A stretch of 64,000 nucleotides of DNA from Anaerofilum hominis (GCF_014287275.1 NZ_JACONZ010000004.1:287173-351172); one strand, 5' to 3'. Shown: positions 41,519 through 51,354, counted from the stretch's first letter. Translations and numbers: made by a program. The notes: generated from the sequence alone by a model not told the origin.

Positions 41519-41983
41519 TCACGCCGGGGGCAGGCCCGCTTTCTGCCGCAGATGCCGCCGCACTACGCTGTAAAAGCGGACGATGCTGGAGACGACCAGG
41601 ACCCCCAGCGCCAGGGAACCGGCAATACCGAAAGTGTGCAGCCCGGTCTCAAGGAACATGGCGGTGTCCCCGCTGATACAGTACTCCATGGTGTAATAGA
41701 TGCCGCCCCCGGGCACCAGGGGCAGCAGCCCCACCAGCAGAAAGCCGGTGGCCGGGGCGCGGTGGAGCCGTGCCATGATCTCGGCGTAAATGGAGACCGC
41801 CAGCGTGGCAAAAAAATAGCAGAGCAGCTCGGAAGCCGCGGGGGCTGCGGCGATATAGACCAGCCACCCCAGGCTGGCCCCGAGAGGGGCAAACAGCAGC
41901 ATCCGGCCGCGGATGTTGACCACAAAACAGAAAGCAAAACAGGCGACAAAAGCATAAACGCAGGGCAGAAACAACTCGCTCAT
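41519..41983 (-). CDS. Threonine/serine exporter, small subunit (ThrE_2 / DUF3815)
   Basis: 154 residues with four or five helices (about 5-22, 27-45, 50-68, 78-95, 115-140). Together with the preceding DUF1212 protein it reconstitutes what is a single ThrE protein in Corynebacterium. The ATG overlaps the partner's stop. Exports threonine or serine, or related small metabolites. Confidence 0.85.
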   Translation of the reverse strand: MSELFLPCVYAFVACFAFCFVVNIRGRMLLFAPLGASLGWLVYIAAAPAASELLCYFFATLAVSIYAEIMARLHRAPATGFLLVGLLPLVPGGGIYYTMEYCISGDTAMFLETGLHTFGIAGSLALGVLVVSSIVRFYSVVRRHLRQKAGLPPA

Positions 41984-42774
41984 GCGATCACCCCCATCAG
42001 CGCGCGGCCAAGGCTGAGCGCCACGCCGGTGCCAAGGGCGATGCCCGTGGCCACCAGCAGGGCCTCCACCAGCTTTGTCAGGCCTGCGATCAGGTCGCCC
42101 GCGATCACATCCCGCATCACATTGGTCAGCGCCACCCCAGGCACCAGGTTCATGAGTACCCCGATGATGATCTTATCGAGATTCTGCCCCAGCCCCAGCT
42201 GGACGCCCATAAAGGCCAGCGCCGCCGCGGTAAAGCTGGCCATGATCGTGGTGAAAAAAGAATTTGCCTCAAAGCGCTGAAACTGATACAGCACTACCCG
42301 CACCGCCGCGCCGCAGAGCAGGGAACAGACGGCGTCGGCAAGCCCGCCCCCGAACAGAAGCGTAAAGCCGAAAGCGACCATCGCGAAAGCCGCGGTCTGC
42401 TGAAGCACAGAATAGCGCGGCCCGCGCGCGATGCGCGCCAGCTCGCGGCGGATCTTTTCAAAGGAAGGGCGCTCCTGACAGATCTGCCGGCACAGGTTGT
42501 TGTAGGCGTCCACCCTGGCAAGGTCGCTTCCGTGGCCGCCCAGCCGCCGGATCTCGGTCAGCGGGTGCCCCTTGTCGTCCTGCACGGAAAGAATGAGCAG
42601 CGTGGGGATGGCAAAGACCGCGCCGTGCTCGACCCCATAAGCGCGGAAAATGCGCTGGATCGCTTCTTCCACCCGGTAAATTTCCGCGCCGCTCTCCAGC
42701 AGGGCAAACGCGATGTCGGTGCTGGTGTTCAGCAGCTCATCATAGTTCAAAGGCAACGCACCTTTCCTTTCCAT
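41980..42774 (-). CDS. Threonine/serine exporter, large subunit (ThrE / DUF1212)
   Basis: 264 residues. A soluble N-terminal domain (about 10-110, with SGAEIYRVEEAIQRI and IPTLLILSV) is followed by five helices. DUF1212 domain of the ThrE family. ATG 42774 with GGAG upstream is chosen over GTG 42780. It overlaps the stop region of the LTA-synthase-like gene. Confidence 0.88.
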   Translation of the reverse strand: MERKGALPLNYDELLNTSTDIAFALLESGAEIYRVEEAIQRIFRAYGVEHGAVFAIPTLLILSVQDDKGHPLTEIRRLGGHGSDLARVDAYNNLCRQICQERPSFEKIRRELARIARGPRYSVLQQTAAFAMVAFGFTLLFGGGLADAVCSLLCGAAVRVVLYQFQRFEANSFFTTIMASFTAAALAFMGVQLGLGQNLDKIIIGVLMNLVPGVALTNVMRDVIAGDLIAGLTKLVEALLVATGIALGTGVALSLGRALMGVIA

Positions 42775-42776
42775 GG

Positions 42777-44819
42777 TCACTCCGCGTCCGCCGGCGGCGC
42801 AAAGTCAAAAAGCTGATCCAGGCGTTCTTTTTTGTCGAACAGATAATTGTACTGCAGCGTGCGGTAGTCCTCCAGCAGACCGGTGTAGGGGGAGTCGTCC
42901 TCATAGCCGTATTCCACACCATCCTCTCCCCGATAGCCGTTCAGGTTGACGGCGGGGAGCTTGGCAGAGAGGGCGGCGAGATAATCCATGTAAGGGGTGG
43001 TCCTGAGGCCCGCCGTGCGCATGAGGAGGGTGGAGAGGTAATTGGCGCTCAGCAGGCCTGCGTCGCCGCCCATCGTGTCGATCTCGTAGTTGGCCCACAG
43101 CACAAAGGGCACGGTAAAGCGCTTTTGCATCTCTTCCAGCGTGAGGCCGTCCAAGCTTTTGCCCAGCAGCGCCTCGTAGACGCCGTCCGGCAGGTTGGGC
43201 GCATGGTCGCCGAACATCAGGATAATGGTGGGTTCTTCCACCTTGCTGAAATAGTCGATCAGCTGTTCAAAAGCGGTGTCGGTGGCCTTGATAAGCGAGA
43301 GGTAGTTATCCGCATATTTGCTGGTGTAGCCGCCGCGGGTCATATGGACGAGCTCGTCGGGGGCGTTGATGAGCTGCGCATAGCCGCCGTGGTTCTGCAT
43401 CGTCACGTTGAAGAGGAACATCGGCTGGCCTGGGGCCTTGGCTTCAAACAGTTCGATCAGCTTTGCAAAGTCCGACTCGTCGCTCACGCAGTTGCCCGCA
43501 TAGCTGCCGATCATGCGGGCGCCGGGAAAATCAGAGAGGTCATAAAAGTGCTCAAAGCCCAGCAAAGGGTAGACCTTGTCCCGGCTCCAGCAATAGTCGT
43601 AGAACGGATGCACCGCGTCCGCCGTGTAGCCCTGCCCCTTGAGAACCGTGGCAAGCGACGGCGTTTCCCGGTGGATATATTGCTGATAGACCACGCTGCC
43701 CGATGGGAAAAAGCCCAGCGTGTTGCCGGTCAGAAATTCAAATTCCGTGTTGCAGGTGCCGCCGCCGAACGTGCTGACCCGCAGCTGGCCGGTAATGGTG
43801 TTGGGCTGGCCGGACATACTGCGGATAAAGGGCATGTAGTCCACGTCGGTCTCGAATTCTCCCACCACTGACAGATCGGCAAAGCTCTCATTCATGATGG
43901 CGATGATATTGGGTTTCTGGTCCGCTGGTTTTACGGGCTGCGGGCGCTCCGCCTCGTCGATCACCTGCTGCGCCGTCTGCGCGCTGTAGTTTTCAGGCAC
44001 CTCGATATTCAGATATTTGGTGCTGTAGGCGAGGCTCAAAAGCAGACCGTTGTCATAGAAAGCGAGATTCTGGTTCCAGAGATAGTCCTTGATGCCGATG
44101 CTGTTGAGAAACGCCGTGTTGGAAAAGACGGCGCCGAAAACCAGCACCGATACAAGACATGCGCCGCGGGCGATCCAGCGGGGGAGACGGCGCTCGCTGC
44201 GCCAGACGGCTTTTCCGGCCAGGAACCAGATGAACAGCATCAGCAGCGTGGCGGTAAAAAAGTAAAACTCAAACGGATAGCGATACCGGCCGGACACCGC
44301 CGCCGCCGTTTTGATGTTGTACAGATCCAGCGCGGAGATGGGCGTTCCCCGGAAAGTGCGCACCGCGCTGTTGGCCAGCCCCATGACGTAAAACAGCACG
44401 TCCGCAATGCGCAGCGCCACTGTAAAGCGCCCGAACAGCGAGTAGAGCACCCAACAGACAAGCCAGATCAGGAAGATATTGAAAAGCCGCGCGTGAGGAA
44501 GCACCTTGAAGATCGTATTGACGTCGAAAGCCTCCATCATGGCGAACATGGGCAGGGCGCTGACCACCGCCAGAAAGACGGACAGGACGCCCTGCGCCGG
44601 CCGGGAAAGGTGCAGATCAAACGCGATCAGCAGCCCCGTGGCCGGGACAAGGGCCAGCGACCAAAGGTAATAGGACAGCTGAAATCCCTTTCCGTTGTAA
44701 AAAAAGAGATCCCGCGCCAGAATCAAAAAAAGCAGAGCGCCGGCACTGAAGATCAGTGCGAGCGCCCGTTTGAACCGAGATGGGGTGAGGGAGAGGATCC
44801 CCCGTTCCTTTACCTGCAA
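42777..44819 (-). CDS. LTA-synthase-like phosphoglycerol transferase
   Basis: 680 residues. Five or so N-terminal helices (about 15-220) then an extracellular sulfatase-fold domain (about 290-600). Metal and nucleophile motifs: NIIAIMNESFADLS, GGGTCNTEFEFLTG with the catalytic Thr, HGGYAQ, and GDHAPNLPD. It polymerises or transfers glycerol phosphate, or other phosphodiester groups, on surface polymers. TTG start at 44819 with AAAGGAG 9 nt upstream. Confidence 0.9.
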   Translation of the reverse strand: MQVKERGILSLTPSRFKRALALIFSAGALLFLILARDLFFYNGKGFQLSYYLWSLALVPATGLLIAFDLHLSRPAQGVLSVFLAVVSALPMFAMMEAFDVNTIFKVLPHARLFNIFLIWLVCWVLYSLFGRFTVALRIADVLFYVMGLANSAVRTFRGTPISALDLYNIKTAAAVSGRYRYPFEFYFFTATLLMLFIWFLAGKAVWRSERRLPRWIARGACLVSVLVFGAVFSNTAFLNSIGIKDYLWNQNLAFYDNGLLLSLAYSTKYLNIEVPENYSAQTAQQVIDEAERPQPVKPADQKPNIIAIMNESFADLSVVGEFETDVDYMPFIRSMSGQPNTITGQLRVSTFGGGTCNTEFEFLTGNTLGFFPSGSVVYQQYIHRETPSLATVLKGQGYTADAVHPFYDYCWSRDKVYPLLGFEHFYDLSDFPGARMIGSYAGNCVSDESDFAKLIELFEAKAPGQPMFLFNVTMQNHGGYAQLINAPDELVHMTRGGYTSKYADNYLSLIKATDTAFEQLIDYFSKVEEPTIILMFGDHAPNLPDGVYEALLGKSLDGLTLEEMQKRFTVPFVLWANYEIDTMGGDAGLLSANYLSTLLMRTAGLRTTPYMDYLAALSAKLPAVNLNGYRGEDGVEYGYEDDSPYTGLLEDYRTLQYNYLFDKKERLDQLFDFAPPADAE

Positions 44820-44879
44820 TCCGGACAGCTCCTTTATAAAGGAAAAAGGCTTTACAGCCTGCGTTTTCCTTTGATTACG

Positions 44880-44902
44880 TTACACATTCGTGTAATATAC
44901 AC
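44880..44902. promoter_or_regulatory. Overlapping palindromes upstream of the LTA-synthase-like gene
   Basis: TTACAC-ATTC-GTGTAA (44880-44895) is a perfect dyad; GTGTA-ATA-TACAC (44890-44902) is a second one sharing an arm. Such paired dyads are typical operators. They lie about 60 bp before the TTG start. The regulator is unknown. Confidence 0.35.
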
Positions 44903-45033
44903 AAAAAATGCGACATTTTATGTACACAGTTGACAGTATCAGGATACCACATCAGCGCTAAAAAGTAAAGCGGCACCCACAGGAAAAACCAGGGGCGCGG
45001 GGCGGTCCTGTCCTGCCGCAAAAAGCGGGGCGC

Positions 45034-45062
45034 TTGCCGTTTTTGTGATTTTGTGGCAAAAT
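45034..45062 (+). promoter_or_regulatory. Promoter of the deaminase gene
   Basis: TTGCCG (45034-45039), 17-nt spacer, CAAAAT (45057-45062), 75 bp before the start. Confidence 0.5.
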
Positions 45063-45136
45063 AAAAGAAAAGCACCGGACGCTGCAGACGCGGCGCTCCG
45101 CCTTGCGCTTACACCACAAAACAGGAGGGAACCCCT

Positions 45137-46135
45137 TTGAGAGAATTTCCCAAGATCGACCTTCATCTGCATATCGACGGCTCGGTCCAGCCGGAGACCG
45201 CGCTGGAACTGGCGCGGCAGCAGGGGCTGGCGGAGGGCGCGCTTTCCCCCGAGGAGGCTGTGCGAAAAATGGTGATCCAGCCGGGGGGAAACGGCTCGGA
45301 TTTCAAGGAGTTCGATCTGCCCATCGCCGTGATGCAGACAGCGCCGGCCCTGCGCCGGGTGACCGCCGAGCTGGTCCGCCGCCTGGCGGCGGAGGGGGTG
45401 TGGTATGCCGAGCTGCGCTTCGCGCCGCAGTTCCACCTTTGCGGCGGACTTTCCCAGCGCGAGGTCATCCAGGCGGTGCTGGACGGGCAGGCGGAAGGCG
45501 AAGCTGATTGTCCCGGCATAGAGACGGGCATTCTGCTCTGCGCCATGGGGACGCTGGACCCGGCGGAGCAAAATCGGGAACAGAATCTGGAGACCGTGCG
45601 CCTGGCAAAGGAGTTCATCGACGCGGGGACCGGGGTGGCGGGGATCGACCTGGCCGGTTATGAAGAGCGCCTGGCGGAGTATGCCGACGTGTTTGCGCTG
45701 GCAAAGAAGCTTGGGGTGCCGGCCACTTGCCACTCGGAATTTGAAGTGCCCCAGTGCCTGCCGTTCGGCACGCCCCGCATCGGGCACGGGTATCAGGTGG
45801 CCCAGCAGGCGGAGCTGCAGCAGGCGGTCAAGGCGCGCGGCGTCACACTGGAGATGTGCCCCATGAGCAGCATCATCTCCTACGACCTGCCGGACGACGG
45901 CCGCCATCCGCTCAAGGTCCTCTACGATCAGGGCGTCCGGGTGACCGTGAACACCGACAACCTTGTGGTGCTGGGCACCAGCCTGGAACGGGAATATGAA
46001 TGCTGCCGGCGCATGGGCTTCAGCGACGCCGATCTCGTGCGGATGAACCTCTACAGCGCCGAGGCCGCTTTTCTGCCGCCGGAGCGGAAAAAGCGCCTCA
46101 TTGCCCGGGTGAGAGCCTGCCTGGATGAAGTTTGA
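45137..46135 (+). CDS. Adenosine-deaminase family protein with altered HAGE motif
   Basis: 332 residues. First metal site LHLHIDGS (expected HxH), YAELRFAPQFH, RIGHGY (catalytic His), and VNTDNLVVLGTSL (last Asp) all match adenosine deaminase. But the HAGE motif is replaced by CHSEFE: the His is kept while the catalytic Glu position now holds Phe, with Glu one residue earlier and one later. Either the loop is shifted or activity differs. TTG start with AGGAGGGA at 7 nt. Adenosine is the obvious substrate but not assured. Confidence 0.8.
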   Translation: MREFPKIDLHLHIDGSVQPETALELARQQGLAEGALSPEEAVRKMVIQPGGNGSDFKEFDLPIAVMQTAPALRRVTAELVRRLAAEGVWYAELRFAPQFHLCGGLSQREVIQAVLDGQAEGEADCPGIETGILLCAMGTLDPAEQNREQNLETVRLAKEFIDAGTGVAGIDLAGYEERLAEYADVFALAKKLGVPATCHSEFEVPQCLPFGTPRIGHGYQVAQQAELQQAVKARGVTLEMCPMSSIISYDLPDDGRHPLKVLYDQGVRVTVNTDNLVVLGTSLEREYECCRRMGFSDADLVRMNLYSAEAAFLPPERKKRLIARVRACLDEV

Positions 46136-46183
46136 CTGCTTCTGGCTGCACACGCCCCAACGGATGCCCGGCTGAAAAGAGAA

Positions 46184-46234
46184 AAAAGCGCCGCACAGCC
46201 CCGGAGATCTTCCGCAAGGCTGTGCGGCGCTTTT
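46184..46234 (+). terminator. Terminator of the deaminase gene
   Basis: 17-bp stem (46184-46200 with 46218-46234, AAAAGCGCCGCACAGCC), 17-nt loop, TTTTAT end. Also usable from the other strand for trkH. Confidence 0.88.
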
Positions 46235-46338
46235 ATAGTTTTCTTTTGTTGCCCTGTGAAAAGGGGACAGGCATTCAGCGGCAGGGCAGGGCAGGGCAGG
46301 GAGAACCGCAGGCCGCATCTCCGGCCGGGCGCCGCGGC

Positions 46339-47784
46339 TCAGCGCCTGCGGTAAGTGGAGGGCACAAAAAGCATCAGGATGGGGAAGATCTCCAGCCTGC
46401 CGGCAAGCATGTCAAAACTGAGGACGATCTTGGACAGGTCGCTGAACGGGGCATAACTGCCCATCGGGCCGCAGATGCCCAGTGCGGGGCCGATGTTGTT
46501 GATACAGGCGGCGACGGCGGTGAGATTCGACACATGGTCGTGCTGATCGCCCGCCAGCAGCAGCACGCTGAGGGCGAAGAGCAGGATATAGGCGGTAAAA
46601 AAGCAGTTGATGCTGCCCAGCGTCTGTTTTTCCAGCGGTTTGCCCTCAAATTTGAGGGCACGCACGCTGCGGGGGGACAGCATGGAGCGCAGGCCACGCA
46701 CCGCGTTTTTGAAAAGGATGGCCACGCGCGAGACCTTGATACCGCCCCCGGTGGAACCCGCCATGGCGCCGACAAACATGATCAGCACCAAAATCGTCTG
46801 GGAAAAGACCGGCCATGCGCTGTAGTCCGCCGTGGTGTAGCCGGTGGTGGTGATGATGCTGGAGACCTGGAAAAATGCATAGCGGAAGCTGTGGAGGGGG
46901 TCTCCGCCGTACAGGGGCAGGATATTGATCGTGATCAGGCCCACCGAGGCCGCGATGATGCCCAGATACCAGCGCAGCTCCTCGCTTTTGAATACGCTGG
47001 CAAAATCGCCCAGCAGCAGGAAATAGTACAGGTTGAAGTTGACGCCGAACAGGATCATGAACACGCCGATGACGCCGTCGATATACGCCGAGCCGTAATG
47101 GCCGATACTGGTGGCCTTGATGCCGAAGCCGCCGGTGCCGGCGGTGCCGAACGAGTGCAGGACGCTGTCAAACAGGGGCATGCCGCCAAGCATCAGCAGC
47201 ACGATCAACAGCACGGTCATGGCAAGGTAGATGCCGTAAAGGATCAGCGCGGTGTGGCGCACCTTGGCCACCAGCTTGCCGCAGGTGGGGCCGGGCACTT
47301 CGGCTTTCATGACATAAAGGGTCTGCGCGTCGGACTGCGGCAGGATGGCCAGCACAAAGACCAGCACGCCCATGCCGCCGACCCAGTGGGTAAAGCTGCG
47401 CCAGAACAAAATGCCGCGGCTCAGTGACTCCACATCGGTGAGGATGCTCGCGCCGGTGGTGGTAAAGCCCGACACGGTCTCAAAAAAAGCGTCCACGAAG
47501 CGGGGGATCTCACCCGACAGGGTAAACGGCAGGGCGCCGAACAGCGACAGCAGCACCCAGGAGATGCCCACGATCAGAAACCCCTCGCGCGCATACATGG
47601 CGCGATCTTTGGGTTTGTGAAAAGAGAGCAAAAGCCCGATGATGAGCAGCAGCAGGATGGTGATGGCAAAAGACAGCACGGTATCTTCGCCGTAAAAGAC
47701 GGCGACCAGCAGCGGCAGCAGCATCAAGCCCGCCTCCGCCTTTAAAAGGTTGCCGGTCAGGTAGAAAACCATGGGATAATTCAT
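46339..47784 (-). CDS. trkH: Potassium uptake protein, TrkH/KtrB-type channel subunit
   Basis: 481 residues with four membrane-pore-membrane repeats. Selectivity-filter-like segments are visible: VSGFTTTGAS, SFGTAGTGGFGI, SSIITTTGYTT and NNIGPALG. It imports K+ (perhaps with Na+ or H+) under control of the RCK protein TrkA, encoded 7 bp upstream in the same operon. Confidence 0.95.
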   Translation of the reverse strand: MNYPMVFYLTGNLLKAEAGLMLLPLLVAVFYGEDTVLSFAITILLLLIIGLLLSFHKPKDRAMYAREGFLIVGISWVLLSLFGALPFTLSGEIPRFVDAFFETVSGFTTTGASILTDVESLSRGILFWRSFTHWVGGMGVLVFVLAILPQSDAQTLYVMKAEVPGPTCGKLVAKVRHTALILYGIYLAMTVLLIVLLMLGGMPLFDSVLHSFGTAGTGGFGIKATSIGHYGSAYIDGVIGVFMILFGVNFNLYYFLLLGDFASVFKSEELRWYLGIIAASVGLITINILPLYGGDPLHSFRYAFFQVSSIITTTGYTTADYSAWPVFSQTILVLIMFVGAMAGSTGGGIKVSRVAILFKNAVRGLRSMLSPRSVRALKFEGKPLEKQTLGSINCFFTAYILLFALSVLLLAGDQHDHVSNLTAVAACINNIGPALGICGPMGSYAPFSDLSKIVLSFDMLAGRLEIFPILMLFVPSTYRRR

Positions 47785-47791
47785 ATGTCCT

Positions 47792-49153
47792 TCACGCCTC
47801 CGCCAAAGTGTCTTTCAGATCCCGCAGGCCGGGGGCGGTCGTCACGACGATGACAAGGTCGCCGGGCAGCATCACGTCGCTGCCCTGGGGATGGATGAGC
47901 TTGCCCGCGCGGATGATGCCGGCGATAAGCGTCCCCTTTTTGAACTGAAGTTCCTGCAGCGTTTTCCCGATAAAGGGCGCACTTTCCCCGACGATGAACT
48001 CAAGGGCCTCCATGCGGCCGTCAAGCAGCTTATACAGCGTCTGCACGCTGTTGCCTTTGGAGTTGCGCATGGCGCGCACATACCGCAGGATCAGCTCGCC
48101 GGTGACGGCGCGGGGGGAGACGACGCTTTCAATGCCGACGCTGCGCATGATGGAGAACAGATTCGAGCGGTTGACTTTTGTGATCACCTTTTTGACCTTT
48201 TTCATGGCGGCGAACATGGAAACGATGATATTTTCTTCGTCAATGCCGGTCAGAGAGACGCAGGCGTCGATAGAGCCGAGCCCCTCCTCAAGCAAAAGCT
48301 CCTGATCGGTGCCGTCGCCGTGCAGGATGGTCGCTTTGGGCAGAGCCTCGCTGAGCAGTTCGCAGGTGGCCTCGTCCTGCTCCACGATCTTGACCCGCAT
48401 CCCCAGATGCAGAAGCTGCGCGGCCAGGTAAAAGGCGATCTTGCCGCCTCCCACGATCAGCACGGACCTTACGCTGTCGCGATAGATGCCGAGGCTTTTG
48501 AAAAAAGTGCTGATGTCCGCGTGGGAGGCCGTGACGTTGATATGGTCGCCCGCGTGCAGGACAAATTCGCCCGAGGGGATAAAGACGTCGTCGCCGCGCT
48601 GTACGGCGCAGATCAGCACCTGGGCGCCAAATTTTTGCTGCAGCTCATGCAGGGCGACGCCTTCCAGCAGGGTGCCGGGGAAAAGCGTGACCTCGGCCAT
48701 CTCCAGCCGGCCCTTGGCAAACAGCTCCAGCTTGGTCGCACTGGGGAAGCGCAGCATGCGGCTGATGGCATTGGCGGCCTCCAGTTCGGGGTTGACGGCC
48801 ATGGAAAGGCCGAGCTCCTTGCGCATAAAATTCAGCTGTTTGAAATAATCCGGGTTGCGCACCCGGGCGATGGCGTGGCGCGCGCCGCTCTTTTTTGCCA
48901 GGATGCAGCACAGGATGTTAAATTCGTCAGAGGACGTCAGCGCAATGATCAGGTCAGCTTTGGGGACCCCTGCCTCTTTTTGGATCTCGATGGAAGCGCC
49001 GTTTCCGCAGATGCCCAACACGTCGTAGTTGCTCGCCATGTGGTCCACCACGTCAGGGTTGCGGTCCACCACGACCACCTCATGCCCCTCGCGGGAAAGG
49101 TATTCCGCCACGGTGCTGCCCACCTTGCCGATGCCGACGATCACGATATTCAT
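47792..49153 (-). CDS. trkA: Trk potassium uptake regulator TrkA (two RCK units)
   Basis: 453 residues: two TrkA-N/TrkA-C tandems. First NAD site IVIVGIGKVGSTVAEYLS, second SVLIVGGGKIAFYLAAQL near residue 230. Each is followed by a TrkA-C ligand-binding domain. ATG 49153 with GGAGGG at 5-nt spacing is chosen over longer frames to 49213. Gates the TrkH channel. Confidence 0.95.
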   Translation of the reverse strand: MNIVIVGIGKVGSTVAEYLSREGHEVVVVDRNPDVVDHMASNYDVLGICGNGASIEIQKEAGVPKADLIIALTSSDEFNILCCILAKKSGARHAIARVRNPDYFKQLNFMRKELGLSMAVNPELEAANAISRMLRFPSATKLELFAKGRLEMAEVTLFPGTLLEGVALHELQQKFGAQVLICAVQRGDDVFIPSGEFVLHAGDHINVTASHADISTFFKSLGIYRDSVRSVLIVGGGKIAFYLAAQLLHLGMRVKIVEQDEATCELLSEALPKATILHGDGTDQELLLEEGLGSIDACVSLTGIDEENIIVSMFAAMKKVKKVITKVNRSNLFSIMRSVGIESVVSPRAVTGELILRYVRAMRNSKGNSVQTLYKLLDGRMEALEFIVGESAPFIGKTLQELQFKKGTLIAGIIRAGKLIHPQGSDVMLPGDLVIVVTTAPGLRDLKDTLAEA

Positions 49154-49841
49154 ATTGCCCTCCAGTTGCAGCCGGCTTTTTGCCTGAGTCATATTTAATG
49201 CCGCATTAATCAAATCGACAATTTTCTTAATGCAATTTTAATGCGATTTCATGATACAACTTTGTCATGGGCAATGCAACAGAAAAATAAAAAAGAGAGC
49301 TTGTGGCAGCAGGCAGGACTCTGCGGCGAGAAAGGGAAAAGGGAAGAAGAATACCGCAGAGCCGGTCTGCCGCTTTCCCTGGCGGCAGGTATCCCCCGCC
49401 AGCAAAGGGGCTTGCCGTGAGAGATGAAATAAACTGAAAACGCATAGCGCCGCGCGCTTTCAGATGGAGCGACCTGCATCAGAACGAGATAAAGCCCTGC
49501 ACCTCGCAAAATGGTTTTTGTTTGCGGTGCGAAAAGTAAAATAGCTTTACAATGCAAAAACCGCGGGAGACCATTTCCCGCGGTTTTTGATATGCGTATC
49601 TGCGGTCTCAGGGCCGGGACGCCGCAAACAGGCGTTTTTAAAGGGCCGGAAAGGCCCGGCTCCGGGCCCGGCGAGGCCCCGCCGATGAGCTTAAACCTCC
49701 GAACGCTTGAAAAAATTGCTCGGATGAGAGGCAGCCGGCCCCTCGCCAAAAATGCGCGGGGACGCTCTGCCCGCGCTTTTCTTTGAAAAGCGCCTGCATC
49801 CACAGGGGTTCTGGTGATTTGCCGTTTCAGGATGCGTGTGG
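49154..49841. other. Long gap with two terminator-like hairpins
   Basis: No gene. Hairpin 1: AAAAACCGCGGGA (49556-49568) with its complement at 49576-49588, ending in T5. Hairpin 2: GCGCGGG (49754-49760) with CCCGCGC (49770-49776), followed by TTTT on plus and ATTTTT on minus; it likely ends the mutY-GNAT transcript. GC-rich inverted sequence (GGGCCGGAAAGGCCCGG) lies around 49641. Small frames here have unlikely composition. Confidence 0.55.
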
Positions 49842-50273
49842 TCACCGATGCCAGGACATCACGAATTCGCGCTGGTCGGTGGCCTCATCGATCCGTTCTT
49901 CCTGCAAAGAAAAACCGTTCTTTTCATAAAAACCGACTGCCCTGGTGTTTTCTGCATAGACACTCAGCTTCAGGTGGGCAAAGCGCTCTTTTGCTGCGTT
50001 CAGCAGGGCGGTGCCGTGCCCCTTGCCCTGACAGCTGGGGCCGGCAAAAAGCGCTCCGATCTCACCGGGAGCGGTAAAGCTGAGAAAGCCCTCGATCTCC
50101 CCGTCCACATCGGCGAGCAGGGTCACAGCCCCGGGCAGCCAGCGGTGATACACCTCCCGGTAGGCGCGAAGCCAGTATTCCTCAGGAATAAAGGGGTGCG
50201 CTTTGATGGTACTGGTCAGCCAAAGCGCCGCGGTCTTTTCCAGGTCCTGCGGCTGGTATTCACGAATCTGCAT
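49842..50273 (-). CDS. GNAT-family acetyltransferase
   Basis: 143 residues. Acetyl-CoA motif CQGKGHGTALLNAAK near residue 85, and ENTRAVGFYEKNGF near the end. The start overlaps the 3' end of mutY by 14 bp, so it is co-transcribed. Substrate unknown. Confidence 0.87.
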   Translation of the reverse strand: MQIREYQPQDLEKTAALWLTSTIKAHPFIPEEYWLRAYREVYHRWLPGAVTLLADVDGEIEGFLSFTAPGEIGALFAGPSCQGKGHGTALLNAAKERFAHLKLSVYAENTRAVGFYEKNGFSLQEERIDEATDQREFVMSWHR

Positions 50274-51354
50274 CGGTAAACTCCTTTACAAAAGCTTTGA
50301 TCTGTCCGGTATAAGCGCGGAAAGCGCTGGGCAGGCACAGCTCGTCAAAAATACGGTCGGGCGTGGCAAAAGTCAGCCCGGGCGCCTCGCTCTGGACCGG
50401 GGCGGCCCAACCGCGCATCCTCCACTCCACATGGGTGAAGATGTGCTTCGCTTTGCCCGCGTCCCGCAGCGGACCAGTGGGGAAGAGCCCCTGCCCGGCC
50501 AGATACGACCGCGCCTCATCCTGCGAGAGAAAACCGTCTGTGCCGGGCAGCTCCCATAAGCCGCGAAGCAGGCCGGAAGCAGGCCGCTTTTGCACGGCGA
50601 CAAGGCCGTCCCTCACCAGCAGAAAAACGGTGCGTTCCTGCATGCGGCGGGCCTTTTTCGGCGCTTTGCGCGGATAACTGCCGGTGGTGCCGCTGCGGTA
50701 CGCCAGACATTGGTCCTGCAAAGGGCAGGCGCCGCAGCGGGGGGCGCCGTTGGGCAGGCAGACCATGGCGCCCAATTCCATAAGGGCCTGATTGAAATCG
50801 CCGGGCCGGGTCCGGGGCAGGACCTGTTCCAGGGCTGCGCCCATGGCCTTTTTCGTCTCCTCCCTGCCGATGTCCTCCGGGCTTTCCAGCACCCGGCTGA
50901 GCACCCGCAGCACATTGCCGTCCACCGCCGGCACTGGCAGGCCGAAAGCGATACTGGCGATGGCGCCGGCAGAATACCGGCCGATGCCGGGCAGGGCCAG
51001 CAGGGCTTCAAAATCGGCGGGCAGCTGACCGCCGTAGCGGTCGGTTACCACCTGAGCGGCTTTCTGCAGGTTGCGCACCCGGTTATAATATCCCAGCCCC
51101 TCCCACAGCTTGAGCAGCTGTTCTTCCGGGGCTGCGGCCAGATCGGCAATGGACGGCAGTTCTGCGATGAAGCGCTCGAAATAGGGTGTCGCCGCCTCCA
51201 CCCGCGTCTGCTGCAGCATGATCTCGGACAGCCAGACATAATAAGGCTGCGGGTCCGATCGCCAGGGCAAGACCCGGGCTCCCGCATCGTACCAGCGCAG
51301 CAGCGGCGCGGGGATGCGGTTCAATGCTTCCAGGTCTTTTTGAAAGTCAGGCAT
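50260..51354 (-). CDS. mutY: A/G-specific adenine glycosylase MutY
   Basis: 364 residues. Helix-hairpin-helix LLALPGIGRYSAGAI with catalytic Asp in PAVDGNVLRVL, catalytic Glu in WLSEIMLQQTRV, and the 4Fe-4S cluster CLPNGAPRCGACPLQDQC (C-x7-C-x2-C-x5-C). A C-terminal NUDIX-like domain (about 230-360) recognises 8-oxoG. It removes A opposite 8-oxoG. ATG 51354 with AAGGGAG is preferred to longer frames. Confidence 0.95.
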   Translation of the reverse strand: MPDFQKDLEALNRIPAPLLRWYDAGARVLPWRSDPQPYYVWLSEIMLQQTRVEAATPYFERFIAELPSIADLAAAPEEQLLKLWEGLGYYNRVRNLQKAAQVVTDRYGGQLPADFEALLALPGIGRYSAGAIASIAFGLPVPAVDGNVLRVLSRVLESPEDIGREETKKAMGAALEQVLPRTRPGDFNQALMELGAMVCLPNGAPRCGACPLQDQCLAYRSGTTGSYPRKAPKKARRMQERTVFLLVRDGLVAVQKRPASGLLRGLWELPGTDGFLSQDEARSYLAGQGLFPTGPLRDAGKAKHIFTHVEWRMRGWAAPVQSEAPGLTFATPDRIFDELCLPSAFRAYTGQIKAFVKEFTDADS

